From assembly GCF_030848475.1 (NCBI RefSeq), contig NZ_JAVDDS010000039.1:1-36251 (forward strand): a stretch of 36,251 nt of DNA, written 5' to 3'. This DNA is from Herbivorax alkaliphila (lineage in GTDB: Bacteria > Bacillota > Clostridia > Acetivibrionales > Acetivibrionaceae). Below the pieces are notes generated by a model that did no database searches, was not told where the DNA came from, and saw only the letters and a list, made by a program, of their open reading frames with translations. Shown here in pieces: positions 6,717 to 14,474 of the stretch. The position numbers and the translations under genes are program-made. Numbering within the stretch: the stretch's first letter is position 1; each line of letters opens with the position of its first letter.

Positions 6717-8150
6717 ATGAAAATAGAGAATCTGAAAAAAATAATCAGTGAAGGTGAAAGCATTACTGTAGAATTTAAAAAAAGTAAAAATAAGCTAAAC
6801 AAAGATGTATATGAATCAGTTTCTGCATTTTTAAATCGATATGGGGGAAAACTGTTTTTAGGTGTTAATGATTCAGGTGAAATTACGGGCATAAATTCAG
6901 AGGCAGTTGAACAAATTAAAAAGGATTTTGTAACATCTCTAAATAATCCTAATACTCTTAATCCTACTTTTTATTTAGCTGTAGAAGAGGTAAAAATAGA
7001 TGGAAAAGTGATTTTATATATTAATGTTCCTGAAAGTTCTCAGGTTCATAGATGTAAAGGAAAAATATTCGATCGAAATGAAGATGGTGATTTTGATATT
7101 ACAAATAATACAAATTTAGTGTCTAGCCTTTATATGAGGAAACAGAGTACTTATACAGAAAATAGAATCTTTCCGTATGCTGAAATGGATGAGCTGGAAG
7201 ACGAATTGTTTACAAGGGTTCGAAAAATAGTTGGAAACATGAGATCTGACCACCCATGGTCTTCAATGGATAATATAGATATATTGAAGAGTTCTGGAAT
7301 GTATTTAAAGGATCAGATTACAGGTGAACAAGGAATTACCCTTGCTGGCATTTTGATTTTTGGCAGTGAGCTGATGATACAAACAGTTCTTCCTCATTAT
7401 AGAACAGATGCTATTCTGAGACGGGAAAACCTTGACCGATATGATGATCGAGATGACATAAGGGTGAATCTTATAAGAAGTTATGAAAGACTGATGCAGT
7501 TTATTTCTAAACATCTCAATGACAAATTCTATCTTGAGGGAACTCAGAGGCTCAGTATAAGAGATAAGATTTTCAGGGAAGCTATTACCAATTTATTGAT
7601 TCATAGAGAATTTTCCAATCCTTTCCCAGCAAAAATGATTATAGAAATAAACAGAGTATATATCGAAAATGGCAACAAACCTCATGGCAATGGCATCATT
7701 GATCCGGAGGATTTTTCACCTTATCCCAAGAATCCAAAAATTGCAAAGTTTTTCAAAGAGATAGGGTGGGTTGATGAGCTTGGTTCAGGAGTTAGGAACA
7801 TATTCAAATACAATAAGATTTACTCTGGTGCAGATCCTAAATTTATTGAGGGAGATGTTTTCAAGACAATTATTCCTTTGACCAACCAAGATACCAACCA
7901 AGATACCAACCAAGATACCAACCAAGATACCAACCAAGATACCAACCAAGATGGTGTGGCTATAAAAAGGTTGTTGGAGTTTTGTAGAACTCCACGAACA
8001 AGAGAAGAAATGCAAAAGTTCATGAAACTTAACAATAGGGGGTATTTTAGAACGAAGATACTTAATCCGTTAGTCAATGGAGGGCTTCTCAAAATGACGT
8101 TACCAGACAAGCCAACAAGTAAGTATCAGAAGTACTATTCCAATAAGTAA
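6717..8150 (+). CDS. AlbA_2 (Schlafen-like) / GHKL ATP-binding protein
   Basis: About 477 residues, COG2865-type. The N-terminal AlbA_2 domain spans residues ~5-125 (ESITVEFKKS, SVSAFLNRYGGKLFLGVND, RDxNxDGDxD-like acidic turn). A GHKL-type ATPase region lies near 280-385 (REAITNLLIHREF, GNGIIDPEDFSPYPKNP, GWVDELGSGVRNIFK). A linker of six NQDT repeats follows, then a winged-helix-like C-terminus (TREEMQKFMKL, GYFRTKILNPLV). Proteins of this layout are widespread in accessory regions; roles in transcription control or defence are suggested but unsettled. ATG 6717 has AAGGTG 6 nt upstream; GTG 6708 falls inside that site. A broken relative lies at 2575-2893. Confidence 0.8.
   Translation: MKIENLKKIISEGESITVEFKKSKNKLNKDVYESVSAFLNRYGGKLFLGVNDSGEITGINSEAVEQIKKDFVTSLNNPNTLNPTFYLAVEEVKIDGKVILYINVPESSQVHRCKGKIFDRNEDGDFDITNNTNLVSSLYMRKQSTYTENRIFPYAEMDELEDELFTRVRKIVGNMRSDHPWSSMDNIDILKSSGMYLKDQITGEQGITLAGILIFGSELMIQTVLPHYRTDAILRRENLDRYDDRDDIRVNLIRSYERLMQFISKHLNDKFYLEGTQRLSIRDKIFREAITNLLIHREFSNPFPAKMIIEINRVYIENGNKPHGNGIIDPEDFSPYPKNPKIAKFFKEIGWVDELGSGVRNIFKYNKIYSGADPKFIEGDVFKTIIPLTNQDTNQDTNQDTNQDTNQDTNQDGVAIKRLLEFCRTPRTREEMQKFMKLNNRGYFRTKILNPLVNGGLLKMTLPDKPTSKYQKYYSNK
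7881..7952 (+). repeat. Six perfect 12-bp tandem repeats inside the ATP-binding protein gene
   Basis: Six identical copies of ACCAACCAAGAT, in frame, encode (T)NQD repeated. Related proteins carry comparable NQV/DQV repeats between the ATPase and the C-terminal winged helix. Perfect identity at DNA level implies recent slippage; gain or loss of a unit changes linker length without frameshift. Confidence 0.95.
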
Positions 8151-8262
8151 ATAATTAGCTCATCGTGAAATCCTAAAATGAATAGAAAAAGAAGTTATGA
8201 TAAGAAAGAATAGTATAATGTAAGATATTACATAGAAGATATTTTGAGTGATTGGATTAATA

Positions 8263-8298
8263 TGGAGAAATAATAATGTCTATAGATACAAAAATATT
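8263..8298 (+). repeat. Duplicate of the PAP2 gene start (relic)
   Basis: Positions 8263-8298 match 4578-4613 at 35 of 36 bases, covering the ribosome site and first codons of the PAP2 gene (ATG 8276, MSIDTKI). The copy then diverges and stops at 8323. Looser similarity extends upstream to about 8208, including AATAGTATAAT of the promoter. This is a duplication or recombination scar, not a gene. Confidence 0.8.
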
Positions 8299-8373
8299 GA
8301 CAAAAGTAAAAAATGAAGTATAATATAATGATATCGTAAGTATAATACTTATGAGTACAATAATCGCAAGTAT
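8297..8373 (+). promoter_or_regulatory. Promoter and operator-like repeats of the AAA ATPase gene
   Basis: TTGACA (8297-8302), 16-bp spacer, TATAAT (8319-8324), both perfect hexamers. Downstream are the palindrome AAGTATAATACTT (8338-8350) and a direct repeat ATCGYAAGTAT at 8333-8343 and 8363-8373, between the start of transcription and the gene. That position suits a repressor. Confidence 0.6.
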
Positions 8374-8390
8374 ATAAAAGGGTGATTAAA

Positions 8391-9797
8391 GTGTTTGTAG
8401 GAAGAGACAAGGAACTAGAGAGTCTAAACAAATTATATGATCAGGATAAATTTCAAATGGTTGTTATGTATGGGAGGAGAAGAGTTGGGAAAACAACTCT
8501 TGTTTTGAAGTTTATAGAGGATAAACCTGCCATATTTTTTACTGCTCAGGAAGCAAACGATACTATAAACCTTAGGATGTTTTCCCAAAAAATATATACT
8601 TTTTTTGGGTTTCCAAAGGGTACAAGTGCTTTTGAGAGTTGGAATGATGCTTTTGAATTTTTAGCAGATAAAGCAAAGACACAGAAATTTGTTTTGGCTT
8701 TTGATGAGTTTCCATATGCTTCTGCTGAAAATAAATCACTAAAATCTATTTTGCAAAATTGTATTGATCATAAGTTAAAGGAAACACCAATGTTTATGAT
8801 TTTGTGTGGAAGTCATATAGGCTTTATGGAGAATGAAGTTTTAGGTTATAAAAGTCCTTTGTTTGGAAGGAGGACATCTCAGATAAAGTTAGAAGGATTT
8901 GATTATTTAGATGCATCTAAGATGATGAACAATTTTTCAAATGAAGATAAAATACGCTTTTATAGCTGTATAGGTGGAACTCCGCATTATTTAGCTCAGA
9001 TAAATCAAAATGAAACCTTTGAAGAAAATATAAATAGACTGTATTTTGATATTTCAGGATATTTATATAATGAACCTGTGATGCTGTTGCAACAAGAATT
9101 ACGTGAACCAGCCATGTATAACTCGATTGTGTCAGCAATAGCAGCTGGTGCTTCAAGGTTGAATGAGATTTCTACTAAAATAGCAGAAGACAGTTCAAAG
9201 GTAAACAAATACCTAAAAACACTAATTGATATAGGAATTATATGTAAACAATATCCTTTTGGAGAAGACCCATTATCTAGTCGAAAAGGTATTTATAAGA
9301 TATCTGATAATTGTTATAATTTTTGGTATAGGTTTGTGTTTTTAAATCGTGCTGAAGTTGAAAGTGGAAATGGTGATATTATTGCAGATAATGAAGTTTT
9401 TGGAGAGGAGCTTTCTTCATTTATTGGAAAACCAGCATTTGAGCAAATATGCCTTCAATATATGTTGAGAAAAAATAAAAAAGGTGACCTTCCTTTTGTT
9501 GCCACCAGTCACGGAATGTGGTGGGGAAATGACCCTATTAAAAGACAGCAAGCTGATTTTGATATTGTATTTGCAAATCGTAAAGAAAAGAAGATAATTT
9601 TAGGTGAATGTAAATGGAGGAATTCAGTAAATGTTATTGGAGAAATAAACTCACTTATTGACAAAAAATATCTTATGCAAAAATATGATGATGTTTACTA
9701 CTATTTATTCACTAAAACAGATCATTCAAAGGAAGCAAAAAAACTGAAAACTGAAAAAGTTAAATTAGTTAATACCGATATGCTGTTTTCTATATAA
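8391..9797 (+). CDS. AAA-family ATPase with C-terminal DUF234 (nuclease-like) domain
   Basis: About 468 residues, of the archaeal-type ATPase family (COG1672). Residues 1-12 form the usual FVGRDKELESL opening; Walker A is GRRRVGKTTL near residue 25 and Walker B FVLAFDEFPYA near 100. A winged-helix segment (RLNEISTKIAEDSSKVNKYLKTL) precedes the DUF234 domain, whose QADFDIVFAN ... ILGECKWRN pattern is a PD-(D/E)xK-like nuclease core (D, then E-x-K). GTG 8391 has AAAAGGGTG 6 nt upstream; the earlier GTG lies within that site. Members of this family occur widely in accessory DNA; their cellular role is not established. It sits alone with its own promoter and operator-like repeats. Confidence 0.82.
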   Translation: MFVGRDKELESLNKLYDQDKFQMVVMYGRRRVGKTTLVLKFIEDKPAIFFTAQEANDTINLRMFSQKIYTFFGFPKGTSAFESWNDAFEFLADKAKTQKFVLAFDEFPYASAENKSLKSILQNCIDHKLKETPMFMILCGSHIGFMENEVLGYKSPLFGRRTSQIKLEGFDYLDASKMMNNFSNEDKIRFYSCIGGTPHYLAQINQNETFEENINRLYFDISGYLYNEPVMLLQQELREPAMYNSIVSAIAAGASRLNEISTKIAEDSSKVNKYLKTLIDIGIICKQYPFGEDPLSSRKGIYKISDNCYNFWYRFVFLNRAEVESGNGDIIADNEVFGEELSSFIGKPAFEQICLQYMLRKNKKGDLPFVATSHGMWWGNDPIKRQQADFDIVFANRKEKKIILGECKWRNSVNVIGEINSLIDKKYLMQKYDDVYYYLFTKTDHSKEAKKLKTEKVKLVNTDMLFSI

Positions 9798-9949
9798 TAT
9801 TATTGCAATTCGTGAACCTTTTAACCTTGGGAAATAATCGGGAAATAATAATTTACATGTAAACCCATAAAAAGTTATAAAAAGAAAGAGATACAAAGAT
9901 TTGATGCTGAGAATGAGTTTATTTATTGGATTTTTTTGCACAAAATATA

Positions 9950-9977
9950 TTGAAGTATCCTTTTTATGTGATATAAT
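9950..9977 (+). promoter_or_regulatory. Promoter for the secreted-protein/precursor unit
   Basis: TTGAAG (9950-9955), 16-bp spacer, TATAAT (9972-9977), about 150 bp before the ATG at 10130. No terminator or other clear promoter is seen before the precursor ORF at 11869. The remainder of 9798-10129 holds only a short hydrophobic frame (from 9904) that overlaps this promoter and has no good ribosome site. Confidence 0.6.
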
Positions 9978-10129
9978 ATTTATAGTTAAAATAATCAAGA
10001 AATAGTTAAGTTAAAATTCCAATGTAATAAAAACAATTTAATACATGTGCAGTACTAAAAAAGGCTTAAAAATGGTTAGGGATGTAGTAGTAGACCATGT
10101 TAAGTATAAAAAAAAGGGAGGTAATGTAT

Positions 10130-11839
10130 ATGAAAGGCAAATTAGCAAGATGCATTGTGTCTATGGGAGTTTGTGTACTTGTTTTTGTTTTAAGTTATTC
10201 TGTAGTAATTTCTTGTGAGGGGGTTGATAATTGTAACCATGAGGTTAATGGGGATGAGAATCAACAGGATGTATTTAAAGAAGATATAACGTTACATAAT
10301 GATGAAGAGATATCTGGAGATTTAGTATTAGAAGATGGTACCCTTGACTTAGCTGGAAATATGTTGACAGTAGAAGGTGACTTAATTCAGACAGGTGGAA
10401 CACTTTTGGTAAATGGTGGATATCTTGACGTGGCTGGTGATTACAAAATTGAGGATGATGGTAATAGTGTAAGTGCATTGCTTAAAATGACAAATAAATA
10501 TGACTATGTAAAAGTAGAAGGATCATTTATTACCAAGTCAAATAAATCTCATTCTACTAAACTTTTATCTGGAATAATGGAGATAAAAGGAGATTTTATT
10601 CAAAAAGAAGGTAATTCAGCTAATTTCCTTGCAAGTGAAACTCACATGGTTATATTAAGTGGAGATGATATTCAAACGATAGAGTTTGAAAATCTAGATT
10701 ACTCCAGATTCAACACTCTTGGTATAACAAAACCATTAGATGAAGGATATAATTTCCTTAATGATGAAGTAGTATGGAATGATTTAGTTGAATACTATGA
10801 AGAGACAGAAAAAGAATTACTTGAAGTAAGTGTTTTAGGTAATGGTTCTGTAAAAATGGATGATGAAATTCTTCCCCTAAACTATAAAGAGCTTTTTGAA
10901 GTTGGAACTGAAATAGAATTAGAGGGTATTGCAAATGAAAATTCTGAATTTGCTTTTTGGGAAGATGGAGAAAGTGGAACAATTTTATCTGGTAACTCTT
11001 TGCATCAGTTAGTAATAGGTACAGGTTCAAATCTTAAAGCAATATTTTTCGACACGTCTGAAGAGTTAGAAGAATTTAATGTTGTCTTTATAGATAGAAC
11101 TGGAAAAGTACTTCAATCTACAAAAGTTGCAAAGAATGAAGCAGCTGTTCCTCCAGCAGATCCTTATATGATAGGATATGAGTTTGTGGAATGGAATCAA
11201 GACTTTGAAAATGTTGAATCAAATATGTTAATAGCACCTATATTTGAAAGACTGCCAGATAAATATGTTGTTACTGTTTCAGGTGGAGAATTGTCTGATG
11301 AAGGTACAGAAGGAGAATACAAATTTGATGTGCCAGTTGAAGTTATTGCAAATGAACCTCTAGAAGGTATGCAATTTAGTCACTGGGAGCAAGATGGAAT
11401 AAAAATCAGCAATAAGAATACATTTTCTTTCTTTATGCCAAATAAAGATACTGAATTGACAGCGGTGTTTGTTGAAGATGTTGAGGGAATTGAAATAGAA
11501 TCCTTTATTGCACTATCAGAATATGTAATGGTAGACGATACTGATAAATCAATGATATTTGTTGCTAATAGAAACCTTGAAGAAGCAGACAGATTAATTG
11601 AAAGTGGTATAATTTTACTACAGTCAGACGTAGAATTAGAAGAGTCTTTAACGTTAGAAACTGATAATATAATACGTGGAAGAATAAGTAATGACTCTAC
11701 AGATCAGTTTTATGTGCGTAAGAAAGATATAGAAGATGGAGAGAGTTGGTATGCAAGATCTTATATGATTTATGAGGATTCAGAAGGTAGTATTAAAACT
11801 GTATATAGTGAAGTAACTGTTAATAGTGTAATGGAATGA
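10130..11839 (+). CDS. Large secreted protein with InlB-type B repeats
   Basis: A 569-residue exported protein related to the one at 2946. A signal peptide covers residues 1-30 (basic MKGKLAR, then a hydrophobic run). Residues ~60-200 contain beta-solenoid-like repeats (LVLEDGTLDLAGNMLTVEGD and LIQTGGTLLVNGGYLDVAGD). Two InlB-type B repeats occupy ~314-460 (VVFIDRTGKVLQST, GYEFVEWNQDF, MQFSHWEQDGIKI, TELTAVFVE), and the conserved C-terminal domain ends the protein. ATG 10130 lies 7 nt after GGGAGGT; the upstream frame overlaps this site. Only 29 bp separate it from the precursor-like ORF, so it is probably the first gene of that transcript. It may be an adhesin or cell-surface partner; no wall-anchor motif is visible. 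Confidence 0.8.
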   Translation: MKGKLARCIVSMGVCVLVFVLSYSVVISCEGVDNCNHEVNGDENQQDVFKEDITLHNDEEISGDLVLEDGTLDLAGNMLTVEGDLIQTGGTLLVNGGYLDVAGDYKIEDDGNSVSALLKMTNKYDYVKVEGSFITKSNKSHSTKLLSGIMEIKGDFIQKEGNSANFLASETHMVILSGDDIQTIEFENLDYSRFNTLGITKPLDEGYNFLNDEVVWNDLVEYYEETEKELLEVSVLGNGSVKMDDEILPLNYKELFEVGTEIELEGIANENSEFAFWEDGESGTILSGNSLHQLVIGTGSNLKAIFFDTSEELEEFNVVFIDRTGKVLQSTKVAKNEAAVPPADPYMIGYEFVEWNQDFENVESNMLIAPIFERLPDKYVVTVSGGELSDEGTEGEYKFDVPVEVIANEPLEGMQFSHWEQDGIKISNKNTFSFFMPNKDTELTAVFVEDVEGIEIESFIALSEYVMVDDTDKSMIFVANRNLEEADRLIESGIILLQSDVELEESLTLETDNIIRGRISNDSTDQFYVRKKDIEDGESWYARSYMIYEDSEGSIKTVYSEVTVNSVME

Positions 11840-11868
11840 TTATTTAAATTGTATAGGAGGTGAATAGA

Positions 11869-11979
11869 ATGAAAAAGCCATATGAAAAGCCGGAATTAGA
11901 AATTACTAGGTTTGAAACTGAGGACATTGCATACAGTGTGCCTGACCCTTCCGGAATGGAGGGAATTGATTTAGATTAA
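11869..11979 (+). CDS. Precursor-like small peptide (putative RiPP substrate)
   Basis: A 36-codon ORF with a near-perfect ribosome site AGGAGGTG (11855-11862), 6 nt before ATG. The N-terminal half is charged and carries Y5-x-x-P8-x-L10 followed by F15 and T17, matching the YxxPxL leader motif that lasso-peptide PqqD-like (B1) proteins recognise. The C-terminal half (D19 to D36) is acidic, rich in Gly/Pro/Ser, contains Y22, S23, S28 and D26, and has no Cys, Thr or Lys. The PqqD-like protein, kinase-like protein, S26 peptidase and ABC exporter encoded downstream are those expected around such a substrate. Its small size and strong ribosome site suggest high expression. The chemical modification is unknown. 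Confidence 0.72.
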   Translation: MKKPYEKPELEITRFETEDIAYSVPDPSGMEGIDLD

Positions 11980-11980
11980 A

Positions 11981-12007
11981 AAAAAGGCGGATTTTGTCTG
12001 CCTTTTT
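11981..12007 (+). terminator. Attenuating terminator directly after the precursor ORF
   Basis: An 11-bp stem AAAAAGGCGGA / TCTGCCTTTTT with loop TTTTG, starting 2 nt after the precursor stop codon. A second small stem TCCCAC / GTGGGA (12007-12029) adjoins. This would leave the precursor as the abundant 3' end and let only part of transcription enter the downstream genes. Confidence 0.8.
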
Positions 12008-12050
12008 CCCACTGTTTTATAAGGTGGGAGAGTTAAAATTTAAAGAATTA

Positions 12051-12083
12051 AAAGTCAAAGGGGCTTAAAGCCCCTGAACTTTT
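12051..12083 (+). terminator. Second terminator-like hairpin
   Basis: GGGGCT / AGCCCC (12060-12065 with 12069-12074) is nested in AAAGT / ACTTT (12051-12055 with 12078-12082), followed by a short T-rich run. With the hairpin at 11981 it forms a double barrier before the SLH gene, for which I see no convincing own promoter. Confidence 0.6.
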
Positions 12084-12110
12084 ATATAATTAAAAAGGGA
12101 GAGAAAAGTT

Positions 12111-13385
12111 ATGAGGTTTAAATTCTTAATTGTTTTAGTTTTAACAGCGCTTATGTTAAATAGTATGTTGGGGTTAGAGGTTTTAGCACAAAATCCAGTT
12201 ATTGAGTTTGAAGACATAGAAGAAGATTTTTGGGGCAAGCCGGCAATTGATAATTGGAAAGATAGGGGTATTATAAAAGGAGATGGGAAAAATTTTAATC
12301 CCAATAGTAATATTACACGTGCAGAGATGATAGCAATTTTAGATAATATTTTTAAATATGATTTGATGGTGGACAACCCTTTTTATGATGTTGAAGAAGG
12401 TAAATGGTATTATGATGCTCTAATAAAAGCATATGCAAATGATGTAATCAAAGGAAGCCTTGATGAAGATGGGAATCCACTTGCAAGAGCAGAAGATTCT
12501 CTAACTCGTGCAGAGGCAGCGGTTATTTTTGATAATATTTTTTCTATAGAGTTGCCTTCTGATTACAATTCAAGTTTTGAAGATGACAAGTTGCCAGAAT
12601 GGGCAGAACATTCAATATTTGCTATGGAGGCAGCAGGTTATATACGTGGAAAAGGAAATAACTTGTTTGAACCTGATAGCAATTTGACAAGGGCTGAGAT
12701 GGTTCAGATTCTTGATAATGTTATCCAGCTTTATATTGATACTCCAGAAAGTTATAGCAAAGATATAGAGGGTAACGTGGTGATAAATTCATCAGGAGTA
12801 AAACTTGAAAATATGAAGATAGAAGGCAATGTTTATCTGGCAGAAGGAATTGGAGATGGAGATATTGAGTTTAATAACGTTTATGTATATGGAAGAACGT
12901 TTATAAGAGGCGGAGGAAAAGAGGGAATTAAAGCAGTAAATAGTGATTTGGGAACTATTAAATTAGAAAAAGACGGCTTGCTTTTGAATTTAGCTGAAAC
13001 AGATACGGAGACTATAGACAAGGAAGATGAAGAAATTCCAGCAGCGCCTTCAGAAGATGAAGAAGATGAGGAAGATGAGGAAGATGAAACTTCTGAAAGT
13101 CCAAGTTCATCAGCTTCGTCAAGATCTTCAAGTTCGTCAGGTTCATCCGATAGATCAAGTTCAGATGAAGACGAAGATGATGGTGCAGACGACGATGCAG
13201 ATGAAGACACAGACGAAGATGAGAGTGCAGACGACGATGCAGATGAAGACACAGACGAAGATGATGGTGCAGACGAAGATGGAGATGAAGACGAAGACAC
13301 AGATGAAGGTGTAGACGACGATGACGATGAAGACGAAGATAAAGACTCATCAGAAGCTCAAAGTGCAGATATGGTAGATTATTAA
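12111..13385 (+). CDS. SLH-domain surface protein with Ser-rich and acidic C-terminal tail
   Basis: A 424-residue exported protein. Signal peptide residues 1-26 (cut after VLA). Three S-layer homology domains follow at ~35-85, 86-140 and 145-205, each ending in a TRAE- or TRAEM-type motif (NITRAEMIAILDNIF, SLTRAEAAVIFDNIF, NLTRAEMVQILDNVI), which anchor proteins to wall-linked pyruvylated polysaccharide. Residues ~215-300 look like short beta-helix turns (NVVINSSGVKLENMKIEGNV). The last ~120 residues are low complexity: a Glu/Asp run, a Ser-rich block, then Asp/Glu repeats encoded by 42-bp DNA repeats, ending SADMVDY. It lies between the precursor and the kinase-like gene (15 bp apart), so it may be a surface target or carrier for the pathway; that link is inference. 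Confidence 0.85.
   Translation: MRFKFLIVLVLTALMLNSMLGLEVLAQNPVIEFEDIEEDFWGKPAIDNWKDRGIIKGDGKNFNPNSNITRAEMIAILDNIFKYDLMVDNPFYDVEEGKWYYDALIKAYANDVIKGSLDEDGNPLARAEDSLTRAEAAVIFDNIFSIELPSDYNSSFEDDKLPEWAEHSIFAMEAAGYIRGKGNNLFEPDSNLTRAEMVQILDNVIQLYIDTPESYSKDIEGNVVINSSGVKLENMKIEGNVYLAEGIGDGDIEFNNVYVYGRTFIRGGGKEGIKAVNSDLGTIKLEKDGLLLNLAETDTETIDKEDEEIPAAPSEDEEDEEDEEDETSESPSSSASSRSSSSSGSSDRSSSDEDEDDGADDDADEDTDEDESADDDADEDTDEDDGADEDGDEDEDTDEGVDDDDDEDEDKDSSEAQSADMVDY
13170..13295 (+). repeat. 42-bp tandem repeat coding an acidic tail
   Basis: Two nearly identical 42-bp units (13170-13211 and 13212-13253) and a degenerate third (13254-13295) encode DEDDGADDDADEDT-type blocks. The long minus-strand and alternative frames over this region are by-products of the repeat. 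Confidence 0.9.
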
Positions 13386-13400
13386 TTAGGGGGCTTTTGA

Positions 13401-14129
13401 ATGAATCACTACAAGATAGCTGATTTGGGAGTAGAAATATTGAGCTTGCAAAAAACGCTAAATGTACGGTCTAAGCCGTATGTTGTCAAAAACATAGATT
13501 CAGTGGATGTTAAAATACACATGACTGATAAAAAGCTAAAAACCATTAAAGATAAACATTCAGAGCTCTCTTTTGACGAATTGGAATATATATACACAGG
13601 CTTTGCTTTTTCAAATTCCATTTTAGACTTTAATGGTTTTTGCTTGCACTCTTCAGCAGTTTCATTAGATAATAAAGCGTTTTTGTTTTCTGCTCCATGT
13701 GGTACTGGAAAGTCTACTCATACAGAGTTATGGAGGCAGTACTTTGGTAAAGACAGGACATTTATAATTAATGATGACAAGCCTGCTATACGATTGATTG
13801 ATGATGTTTTTTATGTGTATGGGACACCTTGGAGTGGAAAGAATAACTTACATTCTAACGTAAAAGTACCACTTGAGGCAATTGTATTTATCGAACAGTC
13901 TAAAGAGAACAGAGTAGAATTGTTAAGTGACAGGGAAGCTGTTAAGATGTTAATAAGTCAGAGTTTACGTCCCTTTAGCAGCAATATTAATGGTATGGGC
14001 AATTTATTAAATATTATAGACATTTTACTTAAAAAGATACCTGTATATCGATTAAGATGCAATATAAGTATGGAGGCTGTAGAGCTTATTTACAATACAG
14101 TAAATAAGCTTAAGACTTTATCTTTTTGA
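13401..14129 (+). CDS. HPr-kinase-like P-loop protein (peptide kinase candidate)
   Basis: A 242-residue protein resembling the HPr kinase/PEP-carboxykinase fold. The Walker A loop APCGTGKST occupies residues 98-106, and a second conserved patch NDDKPAIR lies about 25-30 residues later, as in HPr-kinase homologues of lasso-peptide clusters. Some of those homologues phosphorylate the C-terminal Ser of the precursor (paeninodin type). The precursor here ends in Asp but has internal Ser and Tyr residues, so the target could be S23, S28, Y22 or another protein such as the Ser-rich SLH tail. It lacks the N-terminal domain of true HPr kinase and is not next to ptsH. It lies 15 bp after the SLH gene; a short hairpin-containing gap precedes pqqD. 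Confidence 0.75.
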   Translation: MNHYKIADLGVEILSLQKTLNVRSKPYVVKNIDSVDVKIHMTDKKLKTIKDKHSELSFDELEYIYTGFAFSNSILDFNGFCLHSSAVSLDNKAFLFSAPCGTGKSTHTELWRQYFGKDRTFIINDDKPAIRLIDDVFYVYGTPWSGKNNLHSNVKVPLEAIVFIEQSKENRVELLSDREAVKMLISQSLRPFSSNINGMGNLLNIIDILLKKIPVYRLRCNISMEAVELIYNTVNKLKTLSF

Positions 14130-14203
14130 GAGTTGTTATACGATAAAAAACCCTTTAAACAAAAGGGGAAGTTAAGTTATAAAAAAAGAAAGGATTAAGA
14201 TTA

Positions 14204-14470
14204 ATGAAGATTAAATCTGGATATATTATAAGAGAAATTTCAGATAATCATGTTGTAGTTCCAACAGGTCAGGCTACAGTTGATTTTAATGGTATGATAA
14301 CGTTGAATGAAACAGGAGCTTTTTTGTGGAAAGAACTTACAAAAGGTAAAAAATTAGACCAGTTAGCTGTGGATTTTATGAAAGAATATGATGTTGATCA
14401 GACCACAGCAAAAAATGATATTAAAGAGTTTGTTGAAAGGCTTAAGGATGCTGATTTAATTGATCAATAA
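14204..14470 (+). CDS. PqqD-family peptide chaperone (RRE protein)
   Basis: An 88-residue stand-alone PqqD-like protein. The winged-helix RiPP recognition element shows the usual pattern: a three-strand N-terminus (GYIIREISDNHVVVPTG), then GMITLNETGAFLWKEL, and a C-terminal helix ending in FVERLKDADLIDQ. Such proteins bind the leader of a precursor peptide and deliver it to tailoring enzymes; in lasso clusters the equivalent is B1. Its presence beside the YxxPxL peptide at 11869 is the strongest support for a RiPP assignment. Its stop codon overlaps or abuts the next start, so the four genes from here to 17818 look translationally coupled. Confidence 0.88.
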   Translation: MKIKSGYIIREISDNHVVVPTGQATVDFNGMITLNETGAFLWKELTKGKKLDQLAVDFMKEYDVDQTTAKNDIKEFVERLKDADLIDQ

Positions 14471-14474
14471 GATA

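Noticed and set aside
7881-7952. Possible CRISPR-like array
   Set aside because: The units are contiguous 12-mers with no spacers and lie in frame inside a gene.
7785-8110. Minus-strand ORFs with repeated LVG / SWLV units
   Set aside because: They are reverse reads of the 12-bp NQDT repeat inside a well-supported plus-strand gene.
9904-10005. 33-codon hydrophobic ORF upstream of the secreted protein gene
   Set aside because: It overlaps a good promoter, lacks a convincing ribosome site and resembles random AT-rich sequence.
12881-13350. Long minus-strand and alternative-frame ORFs, rich in Ser or in His/Leu/Arg
   Set aside because: They mirror the GA-rich repeats coding the acidic SLH tail; there is no ribosome site and composition is purely repeat-driven.
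13401-14129. True HPr kinase/phosphorylase (hprK)
   Set aside because: The N-terminal domain is missing, and the context is a peptide cluster rather than lgt or PTS genes.
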